A DNA stretch of 64,000 nucleotides from Hoeflea sp. (GCF_002733955.1 NZ_NVXQ01000009.1:124001-188000), one strand, 5' to 3'; numbered from the stretch's first letter, positions 40,252-50,087 are shown. Notes: generated from the sequence alone by a model not told the origin. Numbers and translations: made by a program.

Positions 40252-40265
40252 TTGATCTCGGTCAA
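40252..40265 (-). promoter_or_regulatory. FNR/FixK-type box upstream of the DUF6455 gene
   Basis: TTGATCTCGGTCAA; consensus TTGAT-N4-ATCAA, one mismatch. The centre is 62 bases from the DUF6455 ATG. For a class II site at -41.5 this predicts transcription starting about 20 bases before the ATG. It is about 120 bases from gatB on the other side, so gatB control is less likely. Confidence 0.5.
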
Positions 40266-40382
40266 ACAATTTGCACTTGGTTTCGGGCCAGATACCAGCC
40301 TCGATGCCCGGAAAGCCTTGCAGTCGGGCCGGCTTTGTTCTACCCGACAGGGAGCTGATCCTTCACAGACAATGAGCCTGCC

Positions 40383-41885
40383 ATGACACTCGTCGACACC
40401 CGCACCCCTGAACCGAAACGGCTGATTCCCGGCGCCACCGGCGATTGGGAGGTCATCATCGGTCTGGAAGTCCATGCGCAGGTAACCAGCAACTCGAAAC
40501 TGTTCTCCGGTTCGTCGACCGAGTTCGGCAAGGCAGCCAACTCCAATGTCAGTCTCGTCGATGCGGCGATGCCCGGCATGCTGCCGGTGATCAACGAGGA
40601 ATGCGTGGCCCAGGCCGTGCGCACCGGGCTCGGCCTCAAGGCGCAGATCAACAAGCGCTCGGTGTTTGACCGCAAGAACTACTTCTATCCCGATCTGCCT
40701 CAGGGCTACCAGATTTCCCAGTTCAAGGATCCGATTGTCGGCGAGGGCACGATCATCATCTCGGTCGGCCCGGACCGGCAAGGCAATTTCGAGGACATCG
40801 AGATCGGTATCGAGCGCCTGCATCTCGAGCAGGACGCCGGCAAGTCGATGCATGACCAGCATCCGTCGATGTCCTATGTCGATCTCAACCGTTCCGGCGT
40901 GGCGCTGATGGAGATCGTCTCCAAACCCGACATGCGCTCGGCCGACGAGGCCAAGGCCTATGTCACCAAGCTGCGCTCGATCCTGCGCTATCTCGGCACC
41001 TGCGACGGCAACATGGACGAGGGCTCGATGCGCGCCGACGTCAATGTCTCTGTGCGCAAGCCCGGCGGCGAGTTCGGCACACGCTGCGAAATCAAGAACG
41101 TCAACTCGATCCGCTTCGTCGGTCAGGCCATCGAATCCGAGGCCCGTCGCCAGATCGCGATCATCGAGGACGGCGGCACGATTGACCAGGAAACCCGCCT
41201 GTTCGATCCAGGCAAGGGCGAAACCCGTTCGATGCGCTCGAAAGAAGATGCGCATGATTACCGTTATTTCCCCGACCCCGATCTGCTGCCGCTGGAGTTC
41301 GACCAGGCCTATGTCGATGCGCTCAAGGCCAATCTGCCCGAACTGCCAGACGACAAGAAGGCGCGTTTCGTCGCCGATATGGGCCTGAGCGTCTACGACG
41401 CCTCGATCCTGGTCTCCGAAAAGGCCGTCGCCGACTATTTCGAGGAAGTGGCCTCGGGCCGCGACGGCAAGATGGCGGCGAACTGGGTCATCAACGACCT
41501 GCTTGGCGCCTTGAACAAATCCGGCAAGGGCATTGAAGAGACTCCGGTTTCCCCGGCCCAGCTCGGCAGCATCATCGACATGATCAAGGACGGCACCATT
41601 TCCGGCAAGATCGCCAAGGACCTGTTCGAGATCATCTGGGAAGAGGGTGGTGATCCGGCCGAAGTCGTTGAGAGCCGCGGCATGAAGCAGGTCACCGACA
41701 CCGGCGCCATCGAAAAGGCCGTCGACGAGGTCATCGCCGCCAACCCGGACCAGGTCGCCAAGGCCCAGGCCAAGCCCGCACTCGCCGGCTGGTTTGTCGG
41801 CCAGGTGATGAAGGCCACGGGCGGCAAGGCCAACCCGAAGGCGGTGCAGGAGCTGGTCAAGACCAAGCTCGGTATCGAGGAATAG
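40383..41885 (+). CDS. gatB: Asp-tRNA(Asn)/Glu-tRNA(Gln) amidotransferase subunit B
   Basis: 500 residues. tRNA-binding and kinase-like subunit of GatCAB. The GatB signature [33 protein letters not shown] and [17 protein letters not shown] are present; the helical YqeY-like tail ends with [15 protein letters not shown]. It is separated from gatC-gatA by three other genes, a common split in Rhizobiales. A GNAT gene starts 10 bases after its stop. Confidence 0.97.
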   Translation: MTLVDTRTPEPKRLIPGATGDWEVIIGLEVHAQVTSNSKLFSGSSTEFGKAANSNVSLVDAAMPGMLPVINEECVAQAVRTGLGLKAQINKRSVFDRKNYFYPDLPQGYQISQFKDPIVGEGTIIISVGPDRQGNFEDIEIGIERLHLEQDAGKSMHDQHPSMSYVDLNRSGVALMEIVSKPDMRSADEAKAYVTKLRSILRYLGTCDGNMDEGSMRADVNVSVRKPGGEFGTRCEIKNVNSIRFVGQAIESEARRQIAIIEDGGTIDQETRLFDPGKGETRSMRSKEDAHDYRYFPDPDLLPLEFDQAYVDALKANLPELPDDKKARFVADMGLSVYDASILVSEKAVADYFEEVASGRDGKMAANWVINDLLGALNKSGKGIEETPVSPAQLGSIIDMIKDGTISGKIAKDLFEIIWEEGGDPAEVVESRGMKQVTDTGAIEKAVDEVIAANPDQVAKAQAKPALAGWFVGQVMKATGGKANPKAVQELVKTKLGIEE

Positions 41886-41895
41886 GGCCAGCCAG

Positions 41896-42393
41896 ATGTT
41901 CTTCGTCCGCTCCGCGTCACCCCGCGATGTTTCAGCCATCCGCGACGTGCTGGCTGAAACCTGGCGCGCGACCTACGCGCCGTTCTACGGGGCGGCGAAG
42001 GTCGAGGAAATCATTGCCGATTGGCATTCCGAAGCGGCGATCAAGGATTCAATGGCGCGCCCGAACGGCGAGTTCCTGGTGGCCGACGATGGCAAGCAGA
42101 TCGGTGGCATGGCTTTTGCCAGCCACGCCCCGGGCACCCATGTGGTCTCGTTGCATCAGCTTTACGTCCGGCCTGAATGTCAGGGCCTGGGCATCGGGCG
42201 CGATCTTTTCGCCGAAATCGAGACCTGTTTCCCCGGCGCGCAGACGCTCACGCTTGAAGTCGATCCCGGCAATGAGCCGGCCATTGCCTTCTACCAGTCC
42301 CACGGCATGGAGCAGACCGGCAGCACCGACAATTGCGGCAAGGACCAGTCGGGCATCCCAGCCGTAATCATGAGCAAACCACTCCTGGGATAG
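41896..42393 (+). CDS. GNAT family N-acetyltransferase downstream of gatB
   Basis: 165 residues, 10 bases after gatB, so probably in the same transcript. Motif A: LYVRPECQGLGIGRDLFAEI; then LTLEVDPGNEPAIAFYQSHG. The N-terminus (RDVLAETWRATYAPFYG) matches the common GNAT subgroup with a helical start. Substrate unknown. Together with the GNAT between gatC and gatA, both gat loci carry a GNAT. Confidence 0.85.
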   Translation: MFFVRSASPRDVSAIRDVLAETWRATYAPFYGAAKVEEIIADWHSEAAIKDSMARPNGEFLVADDGKQIGGMAFASHAPGTHVVSLHQLYVRPECQGLGIGRDLFAEIETCFPGAQTLTLEVDPGNEPAIAFYQSHGMEQTGSTDNCGKDQSGIPAVIMSKPLLG

Positions 42394-42427
42394 GGGGCAG
42401 GGCGAACATCCCGACCCAATCCCGGGT

Positions 42428-42871
42428 TCAGTTGGCTTCCAGTTCCTGGCCCTTGTCGTCCCAGAACCGCACGGCTGAGCATTCGATGATGTAGCTCCGG
42501 CGTTCGCGGTCGCAGGCGACTTCGATGGCCGCCAATACCGCTTGTTTGCTGTCCCAGCCGCACAGATATTCGTGCCAGTGCAGACCTTCCTGATGCTGGA
42601 CGAACAGGTCCGCCGACCAGCCCGCCGGATAGCACCACTTCACCCTGAGGCAATCCTGCGCCATCGCGCCGCCTTCCACGCATTTCTCCCTTGCGCAGGC
42701 GAGTGTCTTGTCCGTGCTTTGTCCGGTGCACACGCCCGAGGATTGCTCGGGCGCTTCGGCAAAGGCGATGCCGATCGGGCCATCCTGCGCGCCGGCCATG
42801 ACACTCGTCATGAGCACGATCATCGCCGCGCGAGTACATGTGTGGATCAATTGTTCCCCCTCCGTCATCAC
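42428..42871 (-). CDS. cysteine-rich secreted protein of unknown function
   Basis: 147 residues; the start is uncertain (ATG 42871 or internal ATGs nearer the hydrophobic segment). A short hydrophobic segment (RAAMIVLMTSVMAGA) probably is a signal peptide. After it come about nine cysteines: VCTGQ, LACAREKC, QDCLRVKWC, YLCGW, VACDRER, IECSA, which likely make disulfide bonds in the periplasm. No family recognised. Convergent with the gatB-GNAT unit. Confidence 0.65.
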   Translation of the reverse strand: MMTEGEQLIHTCTRAAMIVLMTSVMAGAQDGPIGIAFAEAPEQSSGVCTGQSTDKTLACAREKCVEGGAMAQDCLRVKWCYPAGWSADLFVQHQEGLHWHEYLCGWDSKQAVLAAIEVACDRERRSYIIECSAVRFWDDKGQELEAN

Positions 42872-43019
42872 ATTCGGTAATCATGCCGTCATTTTTTCTG
42901 TGTGAACAGTCAAAAGCCGAATTGACGCATGCGGAAGCTTGCTCTCAAGGTTACCATGCTGTGGTTCACGTAAGCTATGTGGCGGGCGCTGCGGCGGGTA
43001 TCTGCGTTAGGGGAATTGC

Positions 43020-43508
43020 ATGACACAGTGTTTGAAGATTGCCATACCGGTATTTGTTCTCGGTTTTCTCGCCGGCGCCGCCTTCTGGTTTCTTTTTTCT
43101 CCTGCGTTCATCGACCGTGTTGTCAGTGAAGAACTGCCGGCGGGTTTTGACCTGAGTGAACTCCGCAGCGGCGATTTTCGCGATGTTGATGGCGCTCACC
43201 GCGGGTCGGGCAAGGCACAGGTTCTGGTTTCGCCGGCCGGCGCCGCGCTGCTCAGGTTCACCGAGTTTGAAGTCACCAACGGTCCGGCCCTCGAAGTCTG
43301 GCTGGTCAAGGATCCGGACCCAAAGAAATCGGCTGATGTAAGCGCCAGTCAATGGCTTTCGCTTGGCCCGCTTCGCGGCAACAAGGGCGACCAGACTTAT
43401 GTCATACCCGAAGGCACCGATCTGTCGGAATGGGGCTCGGTGGTGATCTGGTGCGAGCAGTTCAGCGTTCTGTTCTCGGTCGCGACGCTGTCTGAGGCAC
43501 GAATCTAG
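43020..43508 (+). CDS. DM13 domain protein, membrane-anchored
   Basis: 162 residues. One N-terminal membrane helix (IAIPVFVLGFLAGAAFWFLF), then a periplasmic DM13 domain with LRSGDFRDVDGAHRGSGKAQ, LEVWLVKDPDP, and YVIPEGTDLSEWGSVVIWC. DM13 proteins have been proposed to be involved in redox reactions. AGGGGAATTGC precedes the ATG. The GNAT gene follows 9 bases after the stop. Confidence 0.85.
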   Translation: MTQCLKIAIPVFVLGFLAGAAFWFLFSPAFIDRVVSEELPAGFDLSELRSGDFRDVDGAHRGSGKAQVLVSPAGAALLRFTEFEVTNGPALEVWLVKDPDPKKSADVSASQWLSLGPLRGNKGDQTYVIPEGTDLSEWGSVVIWCEQFSVLFSVATLSEARI

Positions 43509-43517
43509 GGGCAGGCG

Positions 43518-43976
43518 ATGGATGTGGAAATCCGGCCGGCGCGACGGGAAGATGTCGCAGCCATTGCGGCAATGTTTGCCGGCGACGAGCTGGGCGGGCA
43601 TGGCGACAGCGCGGATCCGGCTGACCTGCCGGCCTACACCGCCGCCTTCGACGCAATTGACGGCAGCCCCAATGATCAGCTTCTCGTCGCCGTCCGCGGC
43701 GGGGAAATTGTCGGCACCTTTCAGACAACCCTGATCACCTCGCTCACCGGCAAGGGCAGTACGAACCTGACGATCGAAGCCGTCCACACCCGCAGCGACA
43801 TGCGCGGCCATGGAATCGGCGAGGCGATGATCAGCCATGCGATCGAGCAGGCCCGAACAAGCGGGGCACGGCTGGTGCAGTTGATGTCCAATGCCAACCG
43901 GGCCGGCGCGCACAGGTTTTACAGCCGTCTTGGCTTCAGCCAGAGCCATCTCGGCTTCAAGATGAAATTGCGCTGA
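43518..43976 (+). CDS. GNAT family N-acetyltransferase
   Basis: 152 residues. Motif A: VHTRSDMRGHGIGEAMISHA; later LMSNANRAGAHRFYSRLGF, typical of the PhnO/RimI-like group. Nine bases after the DM13 gene and so probably co-transcribed. Substrate unknown. Confidence 0.87.
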   Translation: MDVEIRPARREDVAAIAAMFAGDELGGHGDSADPADLPAYTAAFDAIDGSPNDQLLVAVRGGEIVGTFQTTLITSLTGKGSTNLTIEAVHTRSDMRGHGIGEAMISHAIEQARTSGARLVQLMSNANRAGAHRFYSRLGFSQSHLGFKMKLR

Positions 43977-44076
43977 GCCGATAGTCCAGACACTGGACAA
44001 TGCAGGCTCAGCGGGCCATAAGGCGAGACAAGACGCGGCTGCAATGCGGCCGCCAGTCCACGGACGAGAGGCTTTC

Positions 44077-44475
44077 ATGAAGGCACTACTTCTTCAGATG
44101 TTTACCTGGTGGAACGGACAGACCTGGGGGACCAGGTTTCACACCTGGCGCCACGGCACCCGCGTTGGCGAAGATGCCGACGGCAATGTCTATTATGAAG
44201 GCGGAACTGATTCAGAGGGCCGCACCCGCCGCTGGGTGATCTACAACGGCTACTCGGAAGCCTCCGCGATTCCACCCGGCTGGCATGGCTGGATTCATCA
44301 CCGCACCGATGTCTCGCCTGCGGCTGAAAACTACGTGCCAAAGCCTTGGGAAAAAGCCCATATTGCCAACATGACCGGCACCGGTCGCGCCTATCACCCC
44401 AAGGGCTCGATCCTCAACCAGGGTGCGCGTCCTCATGTGACCGGCGACTACGACGCCTGGACCCCGAAATCCTGA
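44077..44475 (+). CDS. NADH:ubiquinone oxidoreductase accessory subunit NDUFA12
   Basis: 132 residues from the ATG at 44077, preceded by GAGAGGC. Homologue of the mitochondrial complex I 17.2 kDa subunit. Conserved pieces: MFTWWNGQTWGTRFHTWRHG, GNVYYEGG, RRWVIYNG, EASAIPPGWHGWIHHRTDV, and KPWEKAHIANMTGTGRAYHP. Alphaproteobacteria, as relatives of mitochondria, keep this subunit away from the nuo operon, next to DUF2155, as here. Confidence 0.94.
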   Translation: MKALLLQMFTWWNGQTWGTRFHTWRHGTRVGEDADGNVYYEGGTDSEGRTRRWVIYNGYSEASAIPPGWHGWIHHRTDVSPAAENYVPKPWEKAHIANMTGTGRAYHPKGSILNQGARPHVTGDYDAWTPKS

Positions 44476-44606
44476 CAGGCCGTCGTGGCTTTGGCGCAGC
44501 CCTGCCACATTTCATGCTTAACGCTTCGTTGATGGCGGTGGGCTAGGCTCTCCGCCTGAGACCTGCCGGGAACGGCCTTATTGTGGCCTTGTGACGAGTG
44601 AAGCGA

Positions 44607-45032
44607 ATGAATTTCCACCTCAAAAGACTTGCAACAGCCGCGGGCGCGCTGCTCGTTGCGGCAACGGCCGGGTTCGCCGGTCCGGCTCAGGCCGCGCGCA
44701 TCGAGAATCCGGTGGCGGTGTTTTCCGGGATCGACAAGATCACCGGTCGAATCACCACCTTCGATGTGTATGTCGGCGAAACCGTGCAATTCGGCGCCCT
44801 GCAGGTCACGCCCCGGATTTGCTACAGCCGCGACGAAACCGAGGCGCCGAAGACCACCACCTTTGTCGAGGTCGATGAAATCACCCTCGACCGCAAGATC
44901 CGGCGGCTTTTCACAGGCTGGATGTTTGCTGATTCTCCCGGTCTGAACGCGGTTGACCATGCCGTTTATGACGTCTGGCTCAAGGACTGCAAGCAGCAGT
45001 CCGACATTCCCGCCCCGAGCTCCGGCAACTGA
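44607..45032 (+). CDS. DUF2155 family secreted protein
   Basis: 141 residues from ATG 44607; a GTG at 44598 would add three. Signal peptide RLATAAGALLVAATAGFAGP with an AQA-type cleavage. Mature part: ARIENPVAVFSGIDKITGRI, a family signature, then QVTPRICYSRDETEAPKTTT and FTGWMFADSPGLNAVDH. Function unknown; conserved in Alphaproteobacteria beside NDUFA12 and aat. Ends 52 bases before a strong terminator. Confidence 0.9.
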   Translation: MNFHLKRLATAAGALLVAATAGFAGPAQAARIENPVAVFSGIDKITGRITTFDVYVGETVQFGALQVTPRICYSRDETEAPKTTTFVEVDEITLDRKIRRLFTGWMFADSPGLNAVDHAVYDVWLKDCKQQSDIPAPSSGN

Positions 45033-45083
45033 TTCCCGCTGACGCAAGCAGCCCCATGTGTGCGGCAACACTGAGAACACCAG

Positions 45084-45117
45084 AACGCCGCGCACCAGAT
45101 CAAGTGCGCGGCGTTTT
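45084..45117 (+). terminator. terminator after the DUF2155 gene
   Basis: 12-bp stem AACGCCGCGCAC / GTGCGCGGCGTT with a CAGATCAA loop, running into TTTT. It also separates this unit from the convergent OmpA-type gene. Confidence 0.88.
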
Positions 45118-45153
45118 GCATGATTATGGTCTGGCTGTTTGCGAGCCTGCGGC

Positions 45154-47349
45154 TTACCGCGAGGCGACCGGGGTAACCAGCGGCGTGATGCGGCGGATCG
45201 TGACCCGGCGGTTGAGCCGTTCCGGTGCTTCGGTGCGAACCTTGAGATAGCGCTCGCCGTAGCCCTGTGTGACCAGGTTTTCCGGCGGAATGCCAAACAC
45301 GTCGGTCAGTGCCACGGCTATGGTTTCGGCGCGCTTGTCTGACAGCAGAAGGTTGGATTCGTCCCGGCCCACAGCGTCGGTGTGACCTTCGATCAGGAAG
45401 GTTTCCGCCGGATTGCGGTCAAGGATCTCGCTCATCGCGTCGGCCACATCGGAAAGCCGCTGGATCTGGTCTTCGGCAATGCTTGCCTTGCCGAATTCGA
45501 ATGTCAGCGAATCCATGTCGACGCGGCGGACCTTGTCCCGGATACGGGCGGAGCGGCGGACCTCCTCGACGGAGTAGAGACGTTCAACCCGTTCGACCGG
45601 CGGCTCCAGCAGGAAATCGAGATAGGCAGAAGGCTCGGCATCCGTGGCGTCGAGAATATAGTCTGCGATCGGAATGCCCAGCCGCAGTGGCGGCAGGTTG
45701 CGGCCCGGATCCACGAAGGCTTCGCGCGAGCCGTCGCTGTTGGCTTCTGCGTAAAACAGCACATATTCCTGACCATCAGGCATGATCCGGCTGCGCTGGA
45801 TCACGTCACCCCAGCGGTTGCTGATGGTGACAAGCTGCACACCATTGGGACGGACGATGACTTCACGTGTCCGGCCGCCGCGCAGACGCTCGTAATAGAC
45901 CTCTTCGCTGCCCGCGCGCAGACGCTCGCGCTCGTCATGTTCGATGACGGTGCGATTGTCGACCTCGATGATGGTCCGGTTATCGGTCTGATTGATGATG
46001 GTGACGTTGGTCTGGGCTTCACGCGGGGGCGCTTCGTTCACACGTTCGCCACGCTCCGACATCGCGGCTTCCGGGCCGGCAGCGGAGCGGGAGGCCGGGG
46101 CCTGTGCTTCGGCATCCGAAGCCGGAGGAGGGGGCGCCGGTTCGCTCGAGGCCGCTGCTGGAGCGGGTTGGGTGCCGCTTTCGTCTGCGATCGGTTCTTC
46201 CTTGGCGCTGTCTAGCACAGGCGCGCCATCCTCGACGGGAAGGGTGAGAACCTCTTCCTCGGCAGGCGCCGGGCTTTCTGGCTCTGATTGCTGGCTCGGT
46301 GCCGCGTCAGACGCTTCCGTTGCGCTGGTGGAATCGTCGGTCATCGGCTCGGGGGCTGTGTCCCCGCCTTCAGCAGGGGTATCGTTTGTTTGGGCGGATG
46401 CAGGTGTATCGGCTCCTTCAGCGGGCTCTGGAGCCGTTTCGGCTTGTGCTTCGCTTTTGGGCGCGACCAGACGCTGGGTATCAGGTGCCTCAATAGCGGG
46501 TGCGGCTTCGCCAACTGGCTCGTTGCTCTCAGGCGCTTCGCTAGCCGGAACAGGCTGATCGGAGGCGGCCGGCTCTTCGGCGGCCGGGGCTTCGGTGGCA
46601 GATGCTTCTGGTGCAACTTCACCCTCTTCTGTCACCGGCAGATCTGGTGCAGCTGGCTCTTCTACCGGGACCGGCTTCTGTGCAACTGGTTCTTCAGCTG
46701 AGGCGGGTTCAGCAGATTGCTGCTCGGGTTCTGCAGCAGCGGCAGGCTGTTCGGCTTGGCCTTCAGCCTTGACAGCGGGCTCGGCTTCAACCGGTGCTGC
46801 TTCAGCCGGCTGCTCCGCCTCTGCGGAGCCTTCGCCTGTCGCCTGTGCTTCAACACCGGAGTCGGCAGGCGCCTCGGCGGCTGATGGCGCCACTGGTTCG
46901 CTGGGTGCGGGGGTGGCTTCCGGAGCGGCAGCCGGTTCGGGTTCCGAAACCGGTTGCTCTGCTGCGGGGGCAGGCGCGGGTTCAGCCGGCGCCTCGGCAG
47001 CCGCCGGTGCGGGTTCGGCAGGTCTTTCTTCCGCAGCGTCTGCGGCGGCGGGCTCGGGAGACTGGGCTGCGGCCTGAGCAGCCTGAAGTCCGGCCTGGGC
47101 AGCTTCCACCTCGGCTTGCGCTGTGGCGACATCGCCGCCTGTGCTTTCTGCTTCCGCCTTGCGTTCGAGCGCTGCTGCAAGAGCATCTTCGGCATCAGCA
47201 ACGCTCATCTGCACGTGAACGAGCGGATACTGAATGGCGGGCTGGCCGACAGCGGGAGCCTGAGCCAGGCTGAATGAGGCGGCGTGGCTGAAGCCAAGGC
47301 TGCAAAGGCTGATGGCGGTGGAGGCAAGTAGGGTCCGTGTCAATGTCAC
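45154..47349 (-). CDS. OmpA-family outer-membrane protein with a long Ala/Glu/Pro-rich region
   Basis: 731 residues from a GTG at 47349, which has AGGAG 8 bases upstream; the frame is open to 47391 but that start has no Shine-Dalgarno. Signal peptide TRTLLASTAISLCSLGFSHA. Residues ~80-420 are low-complexity, made of Ala, Glu, Pro, Ser with repeated PAEP/APAA-like units. A middle domain has VTIINQTDNRTIIEVDNRT and YYERLRGGRTREVIVRPNG. The C-terminal OmpA domain binds peptidoglycan (TFLIEGHTDAVGRDESNLLL, LVTQGYGERYLK, RRVTIRRI). It interrupts the usual DUF2155-aat neighbourhood. Confidence 0.9.
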   Translation of the reverse strand: MTLTRTLLASTAISLCSLGFSHAASFSLAQAPAVGQPAIQYPLVHVQMSVADAEDALAAALERKAEAESTGGDVATAQAEVEAAQAGLQAAQAAAQSPEPAAADAAEERPAEPAPAAAEAPAEPAPAPAAEQPVSEPEPAAAPEATPAPSEPVAPSAAEAPADSGVEAQATGEGSAEAEQPAEAAPVEAEPAVKAEGQAEQPAAAAEPEQQSAEPASAEEPVAQKPVPVEEPAAPDLPVTEEGEVAPEASATEAPAAEEPAASDQPVPASEAPESNEPVGEAAPAIEAPDTQRLVAPKSEAQAETAPEPAEGADTPASAQTNDTPAEGGDTAPEPMTDDSTSATEASDAAPSQQSEPESPAPAEEEVLTLPVEDGAPVLDSAKEEPIADESGTQPAPAAASSEPAPPPPASDAEAQAPASRSAAGPEAAMSERGERVNEAPPREAQTNVTIINQTDNRTIIEVDNRTVIEHDERERLRAGSEEVYYERLRGGRTREVIVRPNGVQLVTISNRWGDVIQRSRIMPDGQEYVLFYAEANSDGSREAFVDPGRNLPPLRLGIPIADYILDATDAEPSAYLDFLLEPPVERVERLYSVEEVRRSARIRDKVRRVDMDSLTFEFGKASIAEDQIQRLSDVADAMSEILDRNPAETFLIEGHTDAVGRDESNLLLSDKRAETIAVALTDVFGIPPENLVTQGYGERYLKVRTEAPERLNRRVTIRRITPLVTPVASR

Positions 47350-47574
47350 GAGGGCAACTCCTGTAGGGTAAACGTTCCTTCGAACAGACAACGCCTAGGT
47401 GACCACAGTGGTTCCATTCACCCGCAATCCTCTACCACCCTCGGCGCAGCTGCAAAAACGGCCGTAACGCGTGGTCGGCACATGGGCAGTTCACTTGGGG
47501 CGAATGATTGGCAGGACAGGGAAGGTCGGATTGTACCGAAAGGGGAGAACGTCTGCAGGGCCGCTGTCGCTATC

Positions 47575-48216
47575 TCACGATGTCGTGCGGTCGCCCTGGT
47601 GCGTATCGGCAAAGGCCAGATCTGGCCCCTCGAGCGCCTCTGCGAGCAGGTCGACATAGTCTTCGCGTGGCACGTCAATGGCGCCGAAGCGCTTCAGATG
47701 CTCGGTGGTGAACTGGGTATCGAGCAGCACGAACTGGCGCGCGCGCAGCCTCTCAACAAGGTGCACCAGGCAGACCTTCGAGGCGTCGGTGGCGCGGCTG
47801 AACATGCTCTCGCCGAAAAAGGCCCGGCGCAGGGATACCCCGTACAGCCCGCCCACCAGCCTGCCATCGCGCCAGGCCTCGACGCTGTGGGCGTGGTTGA
47901 GCCGGTGTAATTCGCTGTAGAGTTCGGTGATGGTCGAATTAATCCAGGTCGATGGACGATTTTCGACGCTTTCCGCACAGGCTGCAACGACCGCGTCGAA
48001 CGCGGTGTTGATGCGGATCTCGAATGGCCCCTGGCGCACGGTGCGGGCGAGCCGCTTGGGGATGTGAAACCCGTCCAGCGGCAGCACCCCGCGCATCTCC
48101 GGCTCGACCCAGAACAGGTCCGGGTCGTCGGCCGAATCCGCCATCGGAAACAATCCCGACGCATAGGCACGCAGCAAAAGGTCCGGCGTGATCTGGGGCT
48201 GAGAGCCGTGTGGCAC
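47575..48216 (-). CDS. aat: leucyl/phenylalanyl-tRNA-protein transferase
   Basis: 213 residues. Transfers Leu or Phe to N-terminal Arg/Lys, marking proteins for ClpAP by the N-end rule. Motifs: [60 protein letters not shown], and [20 protein letters not shown]. Lies 32 bases downstream of accC on the same strand, the arrangement usual in Rhizobiales. Confidence 0.96.
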   Translation of the reverse strand: MPHGSQPQITPDLLLRAYASGLFPMADSADDPDLFWVEPEMRGVLPLDGFHIPKRLARTVRQGPFEIRINTAFDAVVAACAESVENRPSTWINSTITELYSELHRLNHAHSVEAWRDGRLVGGLYGVSLRRAFFGESMFSRATDASKVCLVHLVERLRARQFVLLDTQFTTEHLKRFGAIDVPREDYVDLLAEALEGPDLAFADTHQGDRTTS

Positions 48217-48248
48217 CTCAGCCTCCTCGAACCAGTGTGATCGCGGTG

Positions 48249-49607
48249 TTATTTGCCGGCTTTGGCGGCTTTGGCGGCGAGGAATTTTTCCAGCCAGTGA
48301 ATGTCGTAGTCACCATTTGCGATGTCCGGATTGGCAAGAAGATCACGAAACAGCGGGATCGTGGTGTTGATGCCGTCGACCACGAACTCGTCGAGCGCAC
48401 GACGGAGCCGCATCATGCATTCGACCCGGGTCCGCCCGTGAACGATCAGCTTTCCGATCAGGCTGTCGTAAAAGGGCGGGATCTTGTAGCCCTGGTACAC
48501 GCCTGAATCGACGCGCACGCCAAGCCCGCCGGGCGGATGGTAGTGCGTGATCGTGCCGGGCGAGGGGACGAAAGTGTCCGGATCCTCGGCATTGATGCGG
48601 CATTCGATCGCGTGGCCCTGAAACCGGATCTCTTCCTGTGTCACCGACAGCCCGGCGCCCGAGGCGATGCGGATCTGCTCATTGACCAGGTCGATCCCGG
48701 TAATGGCTTCGGTGATGGTGTGTTCAACCTGCAGCCGGGTGTTCATTTCGATGAAATAGAACTCGCCGTTCTCGTAGAGAAACTCGATCGTTCCGGCGCC
48801 GCGATATTTCAGCTTGCGCATTGCTTCCGCGCAGATCTCGCCGATTTCCATGCGCTGGTCTTCGTTCAGCGAAGGCGAGTTGGCTTCTTCCCAGACCTTC
48901 TGGTGCCGCCGCTGCAGCGAGCAGTCGCGCTCGCCCAGATGCACCGCGTTGCCTTCGCCGTCGCCAAGCACCTGGACCTCGATGTGCCGGGGGCGGCCCA
49001 GATATTTTTCCATGTAGACGGCGTCATTGCCGAAATTGGCAAGAGCCTCCGAACGGGCCGTCGACAGGGCTTCGGAAAGCTCCTCGTCGTTGTGCGCCAC
49101 CTTCATGCCCTTGCCGCCGCCGCCGGCCGTCGCCTTGATCAGCACCGGGTATCCGGTTTCCTTGGCAATGCTGATGGCCTGGTTGACGTCGTGCACTTCT
49201 CCGTCGGACCCCGGTACGCATGGGATGCCAAGCGACACGGCGGTCTTCTTGGCCGTGATCTTGTCGCCCATCAGCCGGATGTGGTCAGCGGTCGGGCCGA
49301 TGAAGGTGATGCCGTGGGCATCGAGGATATCGGCGAATTTGGCGTTCTCGGAAAGGAACCCGTAGCCCGGATGCACCGCGTCGGCGCCGGTGATCTCACA
49401 GGCGGCAACAATCTGGTGAATGTTGAGATAGCTGTCGCGCGAGGGGGGCGGTCCGATGCAGACGCTCTCGTCGGCCAGGCGCACATGCATGGCGTCCTGG
49501 TCGGCAGTGGAATGCACCGCGACGGTCTTGATGCCGAGCTCTTTGCAGGCGCGCAGCACCCTGAGCGCGATCTCTCCGCGGTTTGCTATGAGGACCTTTG
49601 AGAACAT
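48249..49607 (-). CDS. accC: acetyl-CoA carboxylase biotin carboxylase subunit
   Basis: 452 residues from the ATG at 49607 ([18 protein letters not shown]); a GTG at 49619, directly after the accB stop, would add four. ATP-grasp enzyme that carboxylates the biotin on AccB. Glycine loop [15 protein letters not shown], metal ligands in [20 protein letters not shown], and the C-terminal domain [18 protein letters not shown] are all present. Operon accB-accC-aat. Confidence 0.97.
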   Translation of the reverse strand: MFSKVLIANRGEIALRVLRACKELGIKTVAVHSTADQDAMHVRLADESVCIGPPPSRDSYLNIHQIVAACEITGADAVHPGYGFLSENAKFADILDAHGITFIGPTADHIRLMGDKITAKKTAVSLGIPCVPGSDGEVHDVNQAISIAKETGYPVLIKATAGGGGKGMKVAHNDEELSEALSTARSEALANFGNDAVYMEKYLGRPRHIEVQVLGDGEGNAVHLGERDCSLQRRHQKVWEEANSPSLNEDQRMEIGEICAEAMRKLKYRGAGTIEFLYENGEFYFIEMNTRLQVEHTITEAITGIDLVNEQIRIASGAGLSVTQEEIRFQGHAIECRINAEDPDTFVPSPGTITHYHPPGGLGVRVDSGVYQGYKIPPFYDSLIGKLIVHGRTRVECMMRLRRALDEFVVDGINTTIPLFRDLLANPDIANGDYDIHWLEKFLAAKAAKAGK

Positions 49608-49619
49608 AGCCTCGCTCAC

Positions 49620-50087
49620 CTACTCGATCACAATCATCGGTTCGCCGAATTCCACCGGATCGGCATCGCCAACCAGGATGTCGACAACCTTGCCGGAGCG
49701 CGGTGCGGGGATCTGGTTCATTGTCTTCATCGCTTCGATGATCAGGATGGTCTGGCCTTCCTTGACCGACTGGCCGACTTCGACAAACGGCTTGGCGCCG
49801 GGTGCCGGCGACATGTAGACGGTGCCGACCATTGGCGCGGTAACGGCGTTGGCCGACGGTTTTGAAGCAGCGGCCGGAGCTTCCGACTGCTGCGCGGCTG
49901 CAGGCTGTGCGGCAGGTGCCGGGGCTTGCGCGACCGGCGCATGCACCATCTGCGGCGTGCCGGCGCGGCTCACCCGGACGCGCAGATCATCCTGTTCGAT
50001 CTCGATCTCGGTGAGGTCGGTGTCGTTGAGAATATTGGCCAGATCCCGGATCAGATCCTGGTCGATCGACGGTTTTCGTGTTGCCAT
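49620..50087 (-). CDS. accB: acetyl-CoA carboxylase biotin carboxyl carrier protein
   Basis: 155 residues. N-terminal helical domain (IDQDLIRDLANILNDTDLTE), Ala/Pro linker (~50-80), and C-terminal biotinyl domain with Lys121 in IIEAMKTMNQIPAP. ATG 50087 chosen; the frame is open upstream but gives no homologous residues. First gene of the accB-accC-aat operon. In related genomes aroQ often precedes accB; it is not seen here. Confidence 0.96.
   Translation of the reverse strand: MATRKPSIDQDLIRDLANILNDTDLTEIEIEQDDLRVRVSRAGTPQMVHAPVAQAPAPAAQPAAAQQSEAPAAASKPSANAVTAPMVGTVYMSPAPGAKPFVEVGQSVKEGQTILIIEAMKTMNQIPAPRSGKVVDILVGDADPVEFGEPMIVIE

Noticed and set aside
47396..47415. GTTC-N4-GAAC-like sequence upstream of the OmpA gene (near 47370) as an SOS box
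   Set aside because: It is the inverse orientation of the Gram-positive motif and does not match the direct-repeat motif used in this genome.
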